NCBI RefSeq assembly: GCF_016786355.1
Contig: NZ_JADWYX010000006.1
Coordinates: forward strand, 1 to 64,000
DNA from: Frankia sp. AgB1.9
Lineage (GTDB): Bacteria > Actinomycetota > Actinomycetes > Frankiales > Frankiaceae
DNA length: 64,000 nt
Reading direction: 5' to 3'
Of this stretch, positions 17,986 through 27,408 are shown one piece after another; the first letter of the stretch is position 1, and each line of letters begins with the position of its first letter. Both the position numbers and the translations under genes were made by a program. The notes below the pieces were generated by a model. That model was given only the letters and a program-made list of their open reading frames with translations. It searched no databases and was not told where the DNA came from.

Positions 17986-19249
17986 GAGCAGCCTTGACGT
18001 AAAGCTCGTCAAGAAGATTCGGCAACCGCTCGACGTCGAACCGCCGGTCCGGCTCCAGCGGGCCGGGACAGTCACGCAGCGCGCGCGCGAGCGCGCCGAC
18101 GACGTCGCCGTACGGGCGGACCCGGATACCCCGGGGACCCATCCCGAACCGGCTGACCTCGCCGACCTGCATGGCCGGGCCGCCGATGTCCAGGCAGATC
18201 ACCGGTCGACCCAGCGCGAGCGTCTCGGCGACGATCCACCCGGCGCTGTCGTGCATCGACGGGAACAGCAGCGCGTCACAGGTCGCGAGGGCCTTGAGCA
18301 CCTCGTCGCGCGGCCGCTGACCGTGCAGCGTCACCCGGTCGGCAACGCCGAGCTGCTCACAGGCCGCGCGGATCTGGTCCTCGTCGGGCCCGGATCCGTA
18401 GATGTCCAGGGTCCAGCCGTCCGCGTGCGGCCGCGCGAGCGCCGCCACGGCGAGTCGGACGCCCTTCCAGGCCAGCAGCCGGCCGGCGAAGACCGCGCGG
18501 CGTGGCGGCTTCGCCCCGTCCGTGCCCGTGATCTCGGAACCCGCGACCTGCGCGCCGACGGCCGCTGGGCGTGCCGCGGCCACGGCCGGCTGGGCGGCGC
18601 GGTCGGGAACGGGGGTGGCGAGGGGCAGCTCGTCCAGGTGCAGCGCGATGTTCGGTTCGACCCGCGGATGCGCCCGGCGGAACCGGCGCGCGACGTCCTC
18701 GTTCGCCGCGAGCATCACGCTCGCCCGTCGGGACAGCAGCTCGCCGCAGGCGACCCGCCCGGCGGCAGTGATCACCCCGCGGGCGACCTCGACGGCGAAC
18801 TGCTTGTCACCAAGCTGCTCACGGAACTGGGACGGCAGCGGCGCCGTTCCGCCAACCGGGCCCCAGACGAACGGGACGCCGGGCAGCACGACGCCGGACG
18901 GCATCCAGTCGGCCGCGTACGTGATGTGATGGGTGATGTCGAAGCCGATCTCCGCGTGCTTGGCGCGGACCACCCGGCGCAGGAAGTACTGCCAGGCCAC
19001 GTAGCGCATCCGCTCGCCGCGGCCGAAGTCTCCCGGGTAGTTGGCCCAGGCCGGCGCCGGGACCTCGACGGCCGTCAGGCGCAGTTCCGGCTCGGCGCGC
19101 ACCGCCGCCCGGATCGGCTCGATCCACGAGGGGTCGGTGAAGACCCACACGTCGTGGCGCAGCGCCGCGGCCCGGGTCCACTCCCAGCCAGCGCCTGGCT
19201 CGGAGCCACCCCCGGGACCGCAGGCAAATGCCCCGATCGCGACCTTCAC
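17981..19249 (-). CDS. Glycosyltransferase family 4
   Basis: The 422-residue protein starts at a GTG (19249) with a GGGAGG site about 10 nt upstream; longer readings give low-complexity sequence. The N-terminal domain begins VKVAIGAFACGPGGGSEPGAGWEW, a Gly-rich loop typical of a GT4 subgroup. The C-terminal donor domain has RAVFAGRLLAWKGVRLAV, WTLDIYGSGPDEDQI and RVTLHGQRPRDEV, then the E-x-G region (HDSAGWIVAETLALGRPVI). A Pro/Ala-rich linker of about 50 residues separates the domains. Its role is adding a sugar to the lipid-linked repeat unit. The upstream GT2 gene ends inside its ORF extension, so the two may be cotranscribed. Confidence 0.9.
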   Translation of the reverse strand: MKVAIGAFACGPGGGSEPGAGWEWTRAAALRHDVWVFTDPSWIEPIRAAVRAEPELRLTAVEVPAPAWANYPGDFGRGERMRYVAWQYFLRRVVRAKHAEIGFDITHHITYAADWMPSGVVLPGVPFVWGPVGGTAPLPSQFREQLGDKQFAVEVARGVITAAGRVACGELLSRRASVMLAANEDVARRFRRAHPRVEPNIALHLDELPLATPVPDRAAQPAVAAARPAAVGAQVAGSEITGTDGAKPPRRAVFAGRLLAWKGVRLAVAALARPHADGWTLDIYGSGPDEDQIRAACEQLGVADRVTLHGQRPRDEVLKALATCDALLFPSMHDSAGWIVAETLALGRPVICLDIGGPAMQVGEVSRFGMGPRGIRVRPYGDVVGALARALRDCPGPLEPDRRFDVERLPNLLDELYVKAAR

Positions 19250-19367
19250 CCTCGGCCATCCTCCCTCGTGCCAACGCCACCGGCGCCGGTTCCCCCTCGG
19301 CGCGGGAGCGGGCAGCCGTCCACCATCCCGCCGTGCTGGCGGCTCCGGGAGGCGGCCGCCCCTTGAA

Positions 19368-20345
19368 CTACAGCCGGTGCTCGGCGCTCGACTGCTTGTT
19401 GCCGATGCCGAAGTAGTTGTGCGGGCCGGGCACCAGCAGCTTGCGGAACTTGTCCGGCTGGACCGCGAGCACACCGACCGCGGCGTAGCACTGCGCCTTC
19501 TCGACCGGCGGGAAGGTGTGCCGGTCGATCGCGTCGATGTAGCCGCGGATCATGTTGGAGACCGGGGGCAGCACACTCTTCTTCGCGTCCGGGTTGCTCC
19601 ACTTGGCCTTCTGCCAGACGCTCATGTTGTTCGATGCCCCGGAGTGCGAGCGGCGCTGCCACAGCGGCTCCTCGACCACCCGCCAGGTCCCCAGCAACGC
19701 CATCTCGGCGAGGATCACGCGGTCGGTGCCGTAGAACTTCTGCTGCATCGCGGTGCTCAGCAGGACCTCGCGGCGCATCAGCCCGAAGATCTCGAAACAC
19801 CACTTCGTGTGCAGCAGCACGTCACGGAACCGGACATGCGGATACGGGGAGCGCAGCTGCCGGGTGGCGATGTTCGGGTCCGGTCCGTCGACGTAGGTGC
19901 CCTTGTCGTCGACGAAACCGACCCCGTCGCCGGCCGGACGCAGCTCCTTGCCGTCCTCGTCGATGTACGTGGTGAAGGAGTGACACAGGACCGCGTCGTC
20001 GTCCTTGCTCAACAGGCCGTAAGTCTTTTCCAGGTACTCGGGCGACAGGGTGTCGTCGTCGGCGGCCCACCGGTAGTAGGGAGCCCGAGCGAGCCGGACG
20101 ACCTCGTTGAAGTTCGCGTTCGCGCCGATGTTCTCCGCCTGGCGCACGTAGCGAACCCGCGAGTCCTCCTTCGCGTACCCGCGGCAGAGCTCCTCGGTGC
20201 CATCGGTGGAGGCATTGTCCGAGATCACCAGCTCGAAGTCGCCGAACGTCTGCGCGAGGTGCGACTCGATGGCCGTGCCGAGGTAGTCAGCGCCGTTGTA
20301 CACCGGAATCCCGATGCTGACCTCAGGTACCCGGGATTCCGTCAT
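19368..20345 (-). CDS. Glycosyltransferase family 2
   Basis: This 325-residue inverting GT-A enzyme has the N-terminal donor-binding VSIGIPVYNGADYLGTAIES and the ISDNASTDGT loop, a D-D-D metal site in RWAADDDTLSPEYLEK, and a C-terminal region of about 100 residues of unknown role. No membrane helix is seen, so it is a non-processive cytosolic transferase adding one sugar. A perfect 15-bp tandem duplication lies directly upstream (20356-20385), possibly affecting its 5' leader. The GT4 gene follows on the same strand after about 118 bp. Confidence 0.92.
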   Translation of the reverse strand: MTESRVPEVSIGIPVYNGADYLGTAIESHLAQTFGDFELVISDNASTDGTEELCRGYAKEDSRVRYVRQAENIGANANFNEVVRLARAPYYRWAADDDTLSPEYLEKTYGLLSKDDDAVLCHSFTTYIDEDGKELRPAGDGVGFVDDKGTYVDGPDPNIATRQLRSPYPHVRFRDVLLHTKWCFEIFGLMRREVLLSTAMQQKFYGTDRVILAEMALLGTWRVVEEPLWQRRSHSGASNNMSVWQKAKWSNPDAKKSVLPPVSNMIRGYIDAIDRHTFPPVEKAQCYAAVGVLAVQPDKFRKLLVPGPHNYFGIGNKQSSAEHRL

Positions 20346-20355
20346 CGCAGCGTCT

Positions 20356-20385
20356 CCGTCTGTCGAACATCCGTCTGTCGAACAT
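20356..20385. repeat. Perfect 15-bp tandem duplication upstream of GT2 gene
   Basis: ccgtctgtcgaacat occurs twice with no gap, 11 nt upstream of the GT2 start codon. It lies where a leader or ribosome site would be. Confidence 0.75.
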
Positions 20386-20628
20386 CAGGGCCGGGCCTGG
20401 GCGAGCCGGATCGCGCTCCACCTGCGGACACGGCTAGACCTTCTACACGGGAACCCCGTCGATCCCAGCCTAGAGCCTCCGGCTGTGAGCCAGTCATGAG
20501 GCCCGCGCATGCCGGTGACATCACGGTGTGAAATCGTTCATATGCAAAGGGTGATGGTTGTTGTTCTCTTGAGGCTGTCGTCGTGATGCGCACGGGCGAC
20601 AGGGCTTGGGAAACATCGAAGGAGCCCG

Positions 20629-23526
20629 TCAGCGCTTTCGGTCGAAGACGTCGGGCCGGCGCAGGCCTGACCCACCGCCGGAATGCCGGCCTCGACCACC
20701 TCGCGGCGCCGGCGCGGGCTGCTCCGCGACCGGCTGCGGCTGTGGCTGCGGTGCCGGTGGGCGGGGCGAGGCGGGCATCGGGGGCGGGGGCGTCGGCCCC
20801 CGGCGGGTGGGAACGGCGTCCGGCCTGGTTCCGGTAGTCGGCACGCGGGCCGGCACCGGACCCGGCGCGGCGGGACGGCCCTGCCCCGGCATCGCCGGGC
20901 CGCCCGGCGCCGGACCGGGACGGGCGGGCGCCGGAACGGGACGGACTGGTGCCGGTACAGGACGAGCGGGGCCTGGACCTGGACGAGCCGGGCCCGGAAC
21001 CGGCCGGGTCGGGCCTGCCACGGGACGACTGGGGACGGCCGGGGCCGGACGAGCCGGTTCCGCCACCGCGGGCGGCGAGTCGGCGGTAGGCCGCGCCGGA
21101 CGCCGGAACTCGTTCAGGACGACGGCCCCGTTGACCGCGTACATCGCCACGACGGTGGCGCCGGCACCCCAGATCAGGGCGAACGGGCCGAAGTGCTTGG
21201 CGGTCACCGCGACGGCGAGCCCGGAGACCACGACGGCCACCAGGCTCGCGACCGACGCGGCCCGCGCGCGCCCGGCGGCGTTCGCGATCGTGATCAGTAC
21301 CAGGACGCTGTAGCCCGCACCCTCAGTGATGATCGTCCACGGCAGCAGGCCGTGTACCGCGTAGGCGGGCTTCTGGAACCTGGGGAGCGGGTTGAACGGC
21401 CATTTGAAGCCGACGAGCAGCGCCCAGCCCAGGATGGCGACCGCGACCAGGCCCCAGAAAAGCAGGCAGATCTTGATCAGTTTCCGGACGGAGCGATTGG
21501 TCGCCGCCTCCATGATCTCCGGGTTGAGCACCGCGAGCAGCCCAATGACCAGCACGGTGACCGGCTGGGCCAGTACCCGGGCCCCTTCGCCGTTACCGAC
21601 GGCGGCCGAGCTGGCCAGCGCGGTCAGGAGCGCGAAGTTGAGGAACGGGCCGCTGGCCGACAGTACGTTGCCCACCACGATCCAGCCGCCCAGGGAGACG
21701 AACAGGGACCGCAGCTTCAGCAGCATCGGCGCCCGATGGCCCGGCTTGGCCTTCCACAGCCCGAACGCCCCGGAGGTGAAGTTCGCGACCGCGAGCGCGC
21801 CGAACGGCACCCAGGCCGGCGGCACATGGGCGACCTTGGCCGTCACCAGCCCCACCGTGATGACGATCACCTGCACCAGGGAGGTCGCCGCGGCGGTCCA
21901 GGACATGCCGGCCTGGTGCAGCATCCGGCGGATGTGGTCCTGCATCGGGGAGGCCACCGCGACCAGGGCGGCCGTCACGGCGAACCCGACCCGGGACCCG
22001 ACCGACTGCCCGTGTGACGGAATGATCAGCACCAGCGGCACCAGCAGCGCCGCCAGGACGGCCGGCGCCATGCCCAGCTGCAGCGACTGCGGCAGCAGCT
22101 GCACCCGCCTGCGCCGGGCCGCGACACCCGCCGACGTGTACTCGACCGGCGAGAACACGATGCCCGTCGGGATGACCGACACGGCGATGAAGGCCGTGTA
22201 GAAGAGCCCGTACGTGCCCAGCAACTCTGGCAGGAAGTACTGCGCGAACAGCCCCATCACGAAGCTGCCCAACGACGACAGGCTGGAGTCGACGAGGCCG
22301 GCTGGCACCCGACGCAGCAGCGACGGCCCCTGCGGCTCCCCGTCCTCGGGGGACGGCGTCGGCGCTGCCCCCGTCAGCTCCTCGCGAAGCGGGATCGGCA
22401 CCGGGCCGGTCTGGAACAGCAGCGAGCCCGGCGGCATCGCCGAGCGCGACATGTGCATGGTCGTCTCGGCCATCGACGGGTCGGCGAGCAGGGCCATGCG
22501 CCCTGGCCTGCCGCCTGGGAGGTCCCGACGGGAGATCCGCATCGTCGTCTCGGCCGGGTTCGGCTCCGGCAGGGCACGGTGACCGACAGGCCTGGTGGCC
22601 TGGGTCACGGCCCGGTCAGCCGGGGCTCGACCAGCCGCGGCCCGGTCGGTCGCGGCTCGATCTGTCGCGGCTCGACCTGTCGAGGCCCGATCTGTCGAGG
22701 CCCGGCCGGTCACGGCTCCGGAAGGCCGGTCAATGGAAGCGGCTCCCACGATCTTGCGGCGGTCGAGCAGCTCCGTGCTGTCCGGCGGGGGCGTCTTCGG
22801 CGGCCCGGCGCCGCGGCTCGTCACGGCGGCCGGGTCATCGACGGTGTCTCGCCGCGTCACCCGCGACCGGTCGACCCTCGCGGTGTGTTCCGCTGAGGGC
22901 GCGATGGGCCCGGCGGCCGGTACGCCCGCGCCACGCCCAGGTGTCCGCGGCGCGGCCGGATCCGCGGTGTCCCGGCGCTCCACCCGCGACCGGTCAACCC
23001 TGGTCGTCCGCTCGCCAGTCGGCGATCCCCCGCTCGCCGGCGGCCCGGCCGGATCGACGGTGTCACGCCGCTCGGGCCGGGGCCGTTCCACCCGTGTGGT
23101 CCGCTCGCCGGGGGCCTCTGGCCGCCGGGACCCACGGGGCGGAGTGGGCGTATAGACCGACGGTGGGGATGGCGGTGCGGTGGGCTCGCGAACGCCACTG
23201 CTCGGGCGGGGCGTCGTCGTCGTCTCGTCGACTGCCACTCGGACCGCAGCCCGGGAGTAGACGGACGGAGGCGACGGCGCCGGGTTCTGCCCGGGGGGCA
23301 GTTTGATGGTCTGGCCACCTTCGTCGGCCCCGGCGGAGCCCTCGGCAGGTGCTTCGCCACGGCCTGGTTCCGGCCGCCGCCGCGTGGAGACCCCTCGCGA
23401 CGCTTCCGGTTCGACTGGTGACGGGGAGTGTCCGCGCCCGCCCGGCGTTTCGCTGCTCCCCCTGGTGGCCGCCGTGGCCTCGTCCGTCTCCGGACCCGCC
23501 TTGGGACCACTCCCAGCGTCGCTCAT
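20629..23526 (-). CDS. Wzx/MATE-like polysaccharide flippase with long disordered tails
   Basis: The 965-residue protein has a polytopic core (about 410-855) with around twelve to fourteen hydrophobic segments and the helices expected of an oligosaccharidyl-lipid flippase (SSLGSFVMGLFAQYF, LLGTYGLFYTAF, GGWIVVGNVLSASGPF). This core is flanked by about 400 N-terminal and about 110 C-terminal low-complexity residues. The N-terminal tail holds three imperfect copies of an E-R-T-T-R-V-D ... R-R-D-T-V-D-P unit (near 141, 172 and 213), two ETTM-type peptides (near 326 and 354) and an ATDRA run. The C-terminal tail is a P-x-R-P repeat. The ATG at 23526 is preferred over a GTG nine nt upstream. It is close to MurJ-type proteins in layout; the cluster supports Wzx. 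Confidence 0.83.
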   Translation of the reverse strand: MSDAGSGPKAGPETDEATAATRGSSETPGGRGHSPSPVEPEASRGVSTRRRPEPGRGEAPAEGSAGADEGGQTIKLPPGQNPAPSPPSVYSRAAVRVAVDETTTTPRPSSGVREPTAPPSPPSVYTPTPPRGSRRPEAPGERTTRVERPRPERRDTVDPAGPPASGGSPTGERTTRVDRSRVERRDTADPAAPRTPGRGAGVPAAGPIAPSAEHTARVDRSRVTRRDTVDDPAAVTSRGAGPPKTPPPDSTELLDRRKIVGAASIDRPSGAVTGRASTDRASTGRAATDRAATDRAAAGRAPADRAVTQATRPVGHRALPEPNPAETTMRISRRDLPGGRPGRMALLADPSMAETTMHMSRSAMPPGSLLFQTGPVPIPLREELTGAAPTPSPEDGEPQGPSLLRRVPAGLVDSSLSSLGSFVMGLFAQYFLPELLGTYGLFYTAFIAVSVIPTGIVFSPVEYTSAGVAARRRRVQLLPQSLQLGMAPAVLAALLVPLVLIIPSHGQSVGSRVGFAVTAALVAVASPMQDHIRRMLHQAGMSWTAAATSLVQVIVITVGLVTAKVAHVPPAWVPFGALAVANFTSGAFGLWKAKPGHRAPMLLKLRSLFVSLGGWIVVGNVLSASGPFLNFALLTALASSAAVGNGEGARVLAQPVTVLVIGLLAVLNPEIMEAATNRSVRKLIKICLLFWGLVAVAILGWALLVGFKWPFNPLPRFQKPAYAVHGLLPWTIITEGAGYSVLVLITIANAAGRARAASVASLVAVVVSGLAVAVTAKHFGPFALIWGAGATVVAMYAVNGAVVLNEFRRPARPTADSPPAVAEPARPAPAVPSRPVAGPTRPVPGPARPGPGPARPVPAPVRPVPAPARPGPAPGGPAMPGQGRPAAPGPVPARVPTTGTRPDAVPTRRGPTPPPPMPASPRPPAPQPQPQPVAEQPAPAPRGGRGRHSGGGSGLRRPDVFDRKR

Positions 23527-23572
23527 CACCCTCACTCACCGAGTCGTCAGCGCATTATCCCAGCCCGCCGTT

Positions 23573-23588
23573 ACGTCAGCGTTGACGT
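23573..23588. promoter_or_regulatory. Palindromic operator candidate between wzx and mmpL genes
   Basis: acgtca-gcgt-tgacgt is a perfect 6-bp inverted repeat with 4-nt spacing in the 223-bp divergent gap. TTGACG inside it could also be a plus-strand -35 element. Its position suggests shared control of the flippase and the exporter. Confidence 0.35.
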
Positions 23589-23749
23589 CGTCCGATAGCC
23601 GCTTCCCGACGATACGGAGTGCTACGGGGGTGGGGAATTCCCCACCGCTCACGGTGGTACTCACACGCACGGCCGGCTCCGCTGTCCCCACCCTGAATCC
23701 GCCGGCCCACTCCAGTGACCATGGGTTCGCGTTCCGGGACCGTCGAGGC

Positions 23750-26299
23750 ATGCGCACACGACAGCCGGACGCCGCCTCGGCAGCCACCGACCCGGCTCCC
23801 GAATCCACCGACCTCGAGCCCATTTCGGGCGCAGGCGGCTCCGGCCGTCCCGCGTCCTCCGTCACTCCGAGCACCGTCACTCCGAGCGCCGGCACTCCGA
23901 CAGCCGGCGGCCACCGGCGCCGCTCCCGCGGCGGGCACGTGGCCGCCCGCGCGGCCCGCTGGAGCGTCCGGCACCGCAAGCTCGCCGTCGCCGGCTGGCT
24001 GCTCGCCGTCATCGCCCTCGTGCTGGTCGGCAGCATGATCGGCACGAAGAACCTCAAGCAGCAGGACTGGAGCGTCGGCCAGGACGGCCAGGCCCAGCAG
24101 GCACTGCGCGACCACGGCTTCGTCGACCGGGACAGCGAGAACGTCCTGATCCAGCTGGCGACCCGGCCGGCCGGCGGCATGGCCGCGGATCAGCAGGTCC
24201 AGGCCGCCGTCACCGATGTCGTCCGGCGCATCGTCGCGACGCACGAGGTGACCTCAGTGCGTACGCCGATCGCCACGCCCGGCGCTACGGCCGACCCGGG
24301 GCTGATCTCGGCCGACGGCCGGTCCGTCCTCATCACCTTCGACCTGCTCGGAACGGTCGACGACGCGGACAGCCGCGTCGGGCCGGTGATGGACGCCGTC
24401 ACCGCCGCGGGCGCCGCCCACCAGGGCGTGTCGATCGAGCAGTTCGGTTCGGCCAGCGCGGACAAGGCGCTGAACAAGACGATCGGCAAGGACTTCCAGC
24501 GGGCCGAGTACCTCTCCGTCCCGATCACCCTCGCGATCCTGCTGCTGGTCTTCGGCGCGGTCGTCGCCGCGCTGGTCCCGGTCGGCCTGGCGCTGACCGC
24601 GTTCGTCGGCGCCATCGGCGCCGTCGCCTTCAGCAGCCGTCTGATGGCGACCAACCAGACCGCCACCTCCGTGATGCTGCTGATCGGCCTGGCGGTCGGC
24701 GTCGACTACGCGCTGTTCTACATCCGCCGCGAGCGGGAGGAACGCGCCAAGGGGCACAGCGCGCGGCGGGCACTGGAGATCGCGGCTGAGACGTCGGGGC
24801 ATGCCGTGTTCGTCTCCGGCCTGACGGTCGCGGTCTCACTGGCCGGCCTGATGATCACCGGGATGGCCGCGTTCACCGGGATCGCGGTGGGCACGATCAT
24901 CGTCGTCCTGATCGCGCTGCTCGGGTCAATCACCGTGCTGCCTGCGCTGCTGTCGATGCTCGGCGACCGGATCGAGCTCGGCAAGCTGCCGTGGCACCGC
25001 GCCGCCGCGCCGGGCAACCGCCGGGAGCGCAAGGCCGCCCGGATGGCGGCCGGCGCGGCCCGGCGGTCCGGACTGCCTGCCGACGAGGAGGCCGAGGAGC
25101 AGCGCGCGCTGCGCGCCGCCGCTGCCGACCCGCGCCGGACCCGCCGCCGGCAGGGCCGTCCCGACCGGGTCCGGCTGCTCGACCGGCTGATGCGCAGGCC
25201 GGTGGCGGTGGCCGTCGTGTCCGGAGGCCTGCTGCTCGCGCTGGCCGCGCCGACCCTGCGGCTGCACACGTCCGACCTGGGCGTCTCGGACCTGCCGAAG
25301 GATCTGCCCATCGTTCACACCTACGACCGGCTGCTGGTCGCGTTCCCCGGCGGCCCGGTGCCCGCGATGATCGCCGTGACCGCGCCCGACGTCACCGCCG
25401 CTCCGGTGAGCGCCGCCATCCAGGAGCTGCGGACGCGGGCGGTCGCCGCGCACGTCGGCTACGAGCCGATGGTCGTCGACATCAGCGCGGACAAGAAGGT
25501 GGCGCGGGTGATCCTGCCGCTCGCCGGCACCGGTGACAACAGGGCGTCGATCGACGCGGCCCGCCAGCTGCGCGACAGCCTCGTGCCAGCCACGATCGAC
25601 AAGGTCCCCGGTGCGCACGCCTACGTCGGTGGCGAGGCCAGCTCCTCGATCGACTTCAACGACCAGCTGTCCACCCGCACCCCGCTGGTCATCGGGTTCG
25701 TCCTGCTGCTGGCCTTTGCTCTGCTGTACCTGTCCTTCCGCAGCGCGGCCATCGCCGGCGTCGCCGTCGGGCTGAACCTGCTGTCGGTCGGCGCGGCCTA
25801 CGGCGTGCTTGAGCTGGTCTTCCAGCACCACTGGGCCGACGGGCTGCTCGGCTTCACGGCCACCGGCAGCATCGTCAGCTGGCTCCCGTTGATGCTGTTC
25901 GTGATCCTGTTCGGGCTGTCGATGGACTACCAGGTCTTCCTGCTCTCCCGAATCCGGGAGGCCCGGCAGTCCGGCCTGGACATGCGGTCCGCGTCACTGG
26001 CCGGGCTGCGCAGCAGCGCCGGCGTGGTCACCAGCGCCGCGATCATCATGGTCGCCGTGTTCTCGATCTTCGCGACGCTCTCCCAGGTCAGCATGAAGCA
26101 GCTGGGCATCGGCCTGGGCACCGCGATCTTCGTGGACGCGACGGTGATCCGGGTGTTCCTGATGCCCGCCCTGCTCACCCTGCTCGGCGACCGCGTCTGG
26201 CGCCCCCGCCAGGGCAGCACCGGCGAGCTCCCGTCCGCCGGGGCCTCGGGGAGCGGCATCCCCGTCCAGGGCACCCGGTTCCCGAGCCACACCGGCTGA
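23750..26299 (+). CDS. MMPL/RND-family membrane exporter
   Basis: The 849-residue protein has the duplicated RND plan: one helix (about 75-95), an extracytoplasmic domain, a bundle of five helices, then the same pattern again. The MMPL signature motifs are visible as GVDYALFYIRREREE in the first half and GLSMDYQVFLLSRIREAR in the second, with the central proton-relay aspartates. Such transporters use the proton gradient to export lipids or glycolipids. A charged loop (about 420-480) is rich in Arg and Ala. The ATG at 23750 gives a start before a short Pro/Thr-rich tail. It is divergent from the flippase gene; its substrate is unknown. Confidence 0.9.
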   Translation: MRTRQPDAASAATDPAPESTDLEPISGAGGSGRPASSVTPSTVTPSAGTPTAGGHRRRSRGGHVAARAARWSVRHRKLAVAGWLLAVIALVLVGSMIGTKNLKQQDWSVGQDGQAQQALRDHGFVDRDSENVLIQLATRPAGGMAADQQVQAAVTDVVRRIVATHEVTSVRTPIATPGATADPGLISADGRSVLITFDLLGTVDDADSRVGPVMDAVTAAGAAHQGVSIEQFGSASADKALNKTIGKDFQRAEYLSVPITLAILLLVFGAVVAALVPVGLALTAFVGAIGAVAFSSRLMATNQTATSVMLLIGLAVGVDYALFYIRREREERAKGHSARRALEIAAETSGHAVFVSGLTVAVSLAGLMITGMAAFTGIAVGTIIVVLIALLGSITVLPALLSMLGDRIELGKLPWHRAAAPGNRRERKAARMAAGAARRSGLPADEEAEEQRALRAAAADPRRTRRRQGRPDRVRLLDRLMRRPVAVAVVSGGLLLALAAPTLRLHTSDLGVSDLPKDLPIVHTYDRLLVAFPGGPVPAMIAVTAPDVTAAPVSAAIQELRTRAVAAHVGYEPMVVDISADKKVARVILPLAGTGDNRASIDAARQLRDSLVPATIDKVPGAHAYVGGEASSSIDFNDQLSTRTPLVIGFVLLLAFALLYLSFRSAAIAGVAVGLNLLSVGAAYGVLELVFQHHWADGLLGFTATGSIVSWLPLMLFVILFGLSMDYQVFLLSRIREARQSGLDMRSASLAGLRSSAGVVTSAAIIMVAVFSIFATLSQVSMKQLGIGLGTAIFVDATVIRVFLMPALLTLLGDRVWRPRQGSTGELPSAGASGSGIPVQGTRFPSHTG

Positions 26300-26334
26300 C
26301 CCGTCCCGGCGCCCCCGTCCCGGCGCCCGCGATC

Positions 26335-26373
26335 GTGCCGGCTTCGCCAGTCCCCCGCTGGCGGAGCCGGCAC
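26335..26373 (+). terminator. Strong hairpin after the MMPL gene
   Basis: A 16-bp stem with one mismatch (gtgccggcttcgccag / ctggcggagccggcac) and a 7-nt loop, 35 nt past the stop codon. It has no T-tract, as is common for high-GC actinobacterial terminators. Confidence 0.65.
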
Positions 26374-26505
26374 TTCACGTTGACCGCCTGAGCGTCACGG
26401 AGCACGGGCGGCAGAGGTAGTTACAGTCACACTGACTCCATGGTCGTTGCGTTGGGGTTACAGTCGTCCGGACGTCCGGTACCGCCCCGAGGACTGGAAC
26501 GGCCC

Positions 26506-27408
26506 ATGCCTTACGCACCAACCGCGCAGCCGGTCACCGGCGCACGCCTGCGCCCCGTAGTCGCACGTACCAGGCCCGAGCTCGCGCGTCTGCTGGCCGA
26601 GCGCACCGGCACCCGGGCCGTGGTGATGACCATGGGTGCGCTACACGACGGCCACGCGGCCCTGATCCGCGAGGCGCGCCGCCGGGCCGACCAGGTCGTC
26701 GTCACGATCTACGTCAACCCGCTGCAGTTCGGGCCGACGGAAGACCTCGACCGCTACCCGCGCTCGTTCGACGCCGACCTCGAGGTGTGCGCCCGCGAGG
26801 GTGCGGACGTCGTCTTCGCGCCGGCCGTCATCCACGACCCGCGGCCGCTGGTGACACTGCACGCCGGGCCGCTCGGCGAGATCCTCGAGGGCGCGAGCCG
26901 GCCGGGGCACTTCGACGGCATGCTGACGGTCGTCGCGACGCTGCTGCACCTGATCCGCCCGGACCTGGCCTTCTTCGGCCGCAAGGACGCCCAACAGCTG
27001 GTCTGCATCCGCCGGATGGTCGCCGACCTGGCCTTCCCGGTCACCGTGGTCGGGGTGCCGACGGTGCGCGAGTCGGACGGCCTCGCGCTGTCCAGCCGCA
27101 ACACCTACCTGACGACGCCGCAGCGCGCGGCGGCGCTGGCGCTGTCGCGGGCGCTGGCCGCCGGTGTCGCGGCGGCCGACGCCGGCGCGGACGCGACGCT
27201 GACGGCGGCGCGTGCCGTGCTGGCCGCGGCGGCAGGCATCGAGGTCGACTACCTCACCCTCGCGAGCCCCGACGATCTCGGTCCGGTCGGCCCGGCCGGC
27301 GGACCGGCGCTGCTGCTGGTGGCCGCGCGCGTCGGCTCCACCCGCCTGATCGACAACATCGAGCTCACCGTGGCGCCCGCCCCCGGGCCCGGAGCGGGGG
27401 AACCGTGA
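26506..27408 (+). CDS. panC: Pantoate-beta-alanine ligase
   Basis: The enzyme condenses pantoate and beta-alanine with ATP, giving pantothenate. The 300-residue protein shows the family's [14 protein letters not shown] (HIGH-like motif), [47 protein letters not shown] and [14 protein letters not shown]. The ATG at 26506 has GAGGA upstream and sits near the first conserved block. The stop overlaps the nadB GTG start (GTGA). A 9-bp direct repeat (gttacagtc, 26420 and 26457) lies in the promoter gap. panD, often next to panC in actinobacteria, is absent here. Confidence 0.96.
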   Translation: MPYAPTAQPVTGARLRPVVARTRPELARLLAERTGTRAVVMTMGALHDGHAALIREARRRADQVVVTIYVNPLQFGPTEDLDRYPRSFDADLEVCAREGADVVFAPAVIHDPRPLVTLHAGPLGEILEGASRPGHFDGMLTVVATLLHLIRPDLAFFGRKDAQQLVCIRRMVADLAFPVTVVGVPTVRESDGLALSSRNTYLTTPQRAAALALSRALAAGVAAADAGADATLTAARAVLAAAAGIEVDYLTLASPDDLGPVGPAGGPALLLVAARVGSTRLIDNIELTVAPAPGPGAGEP

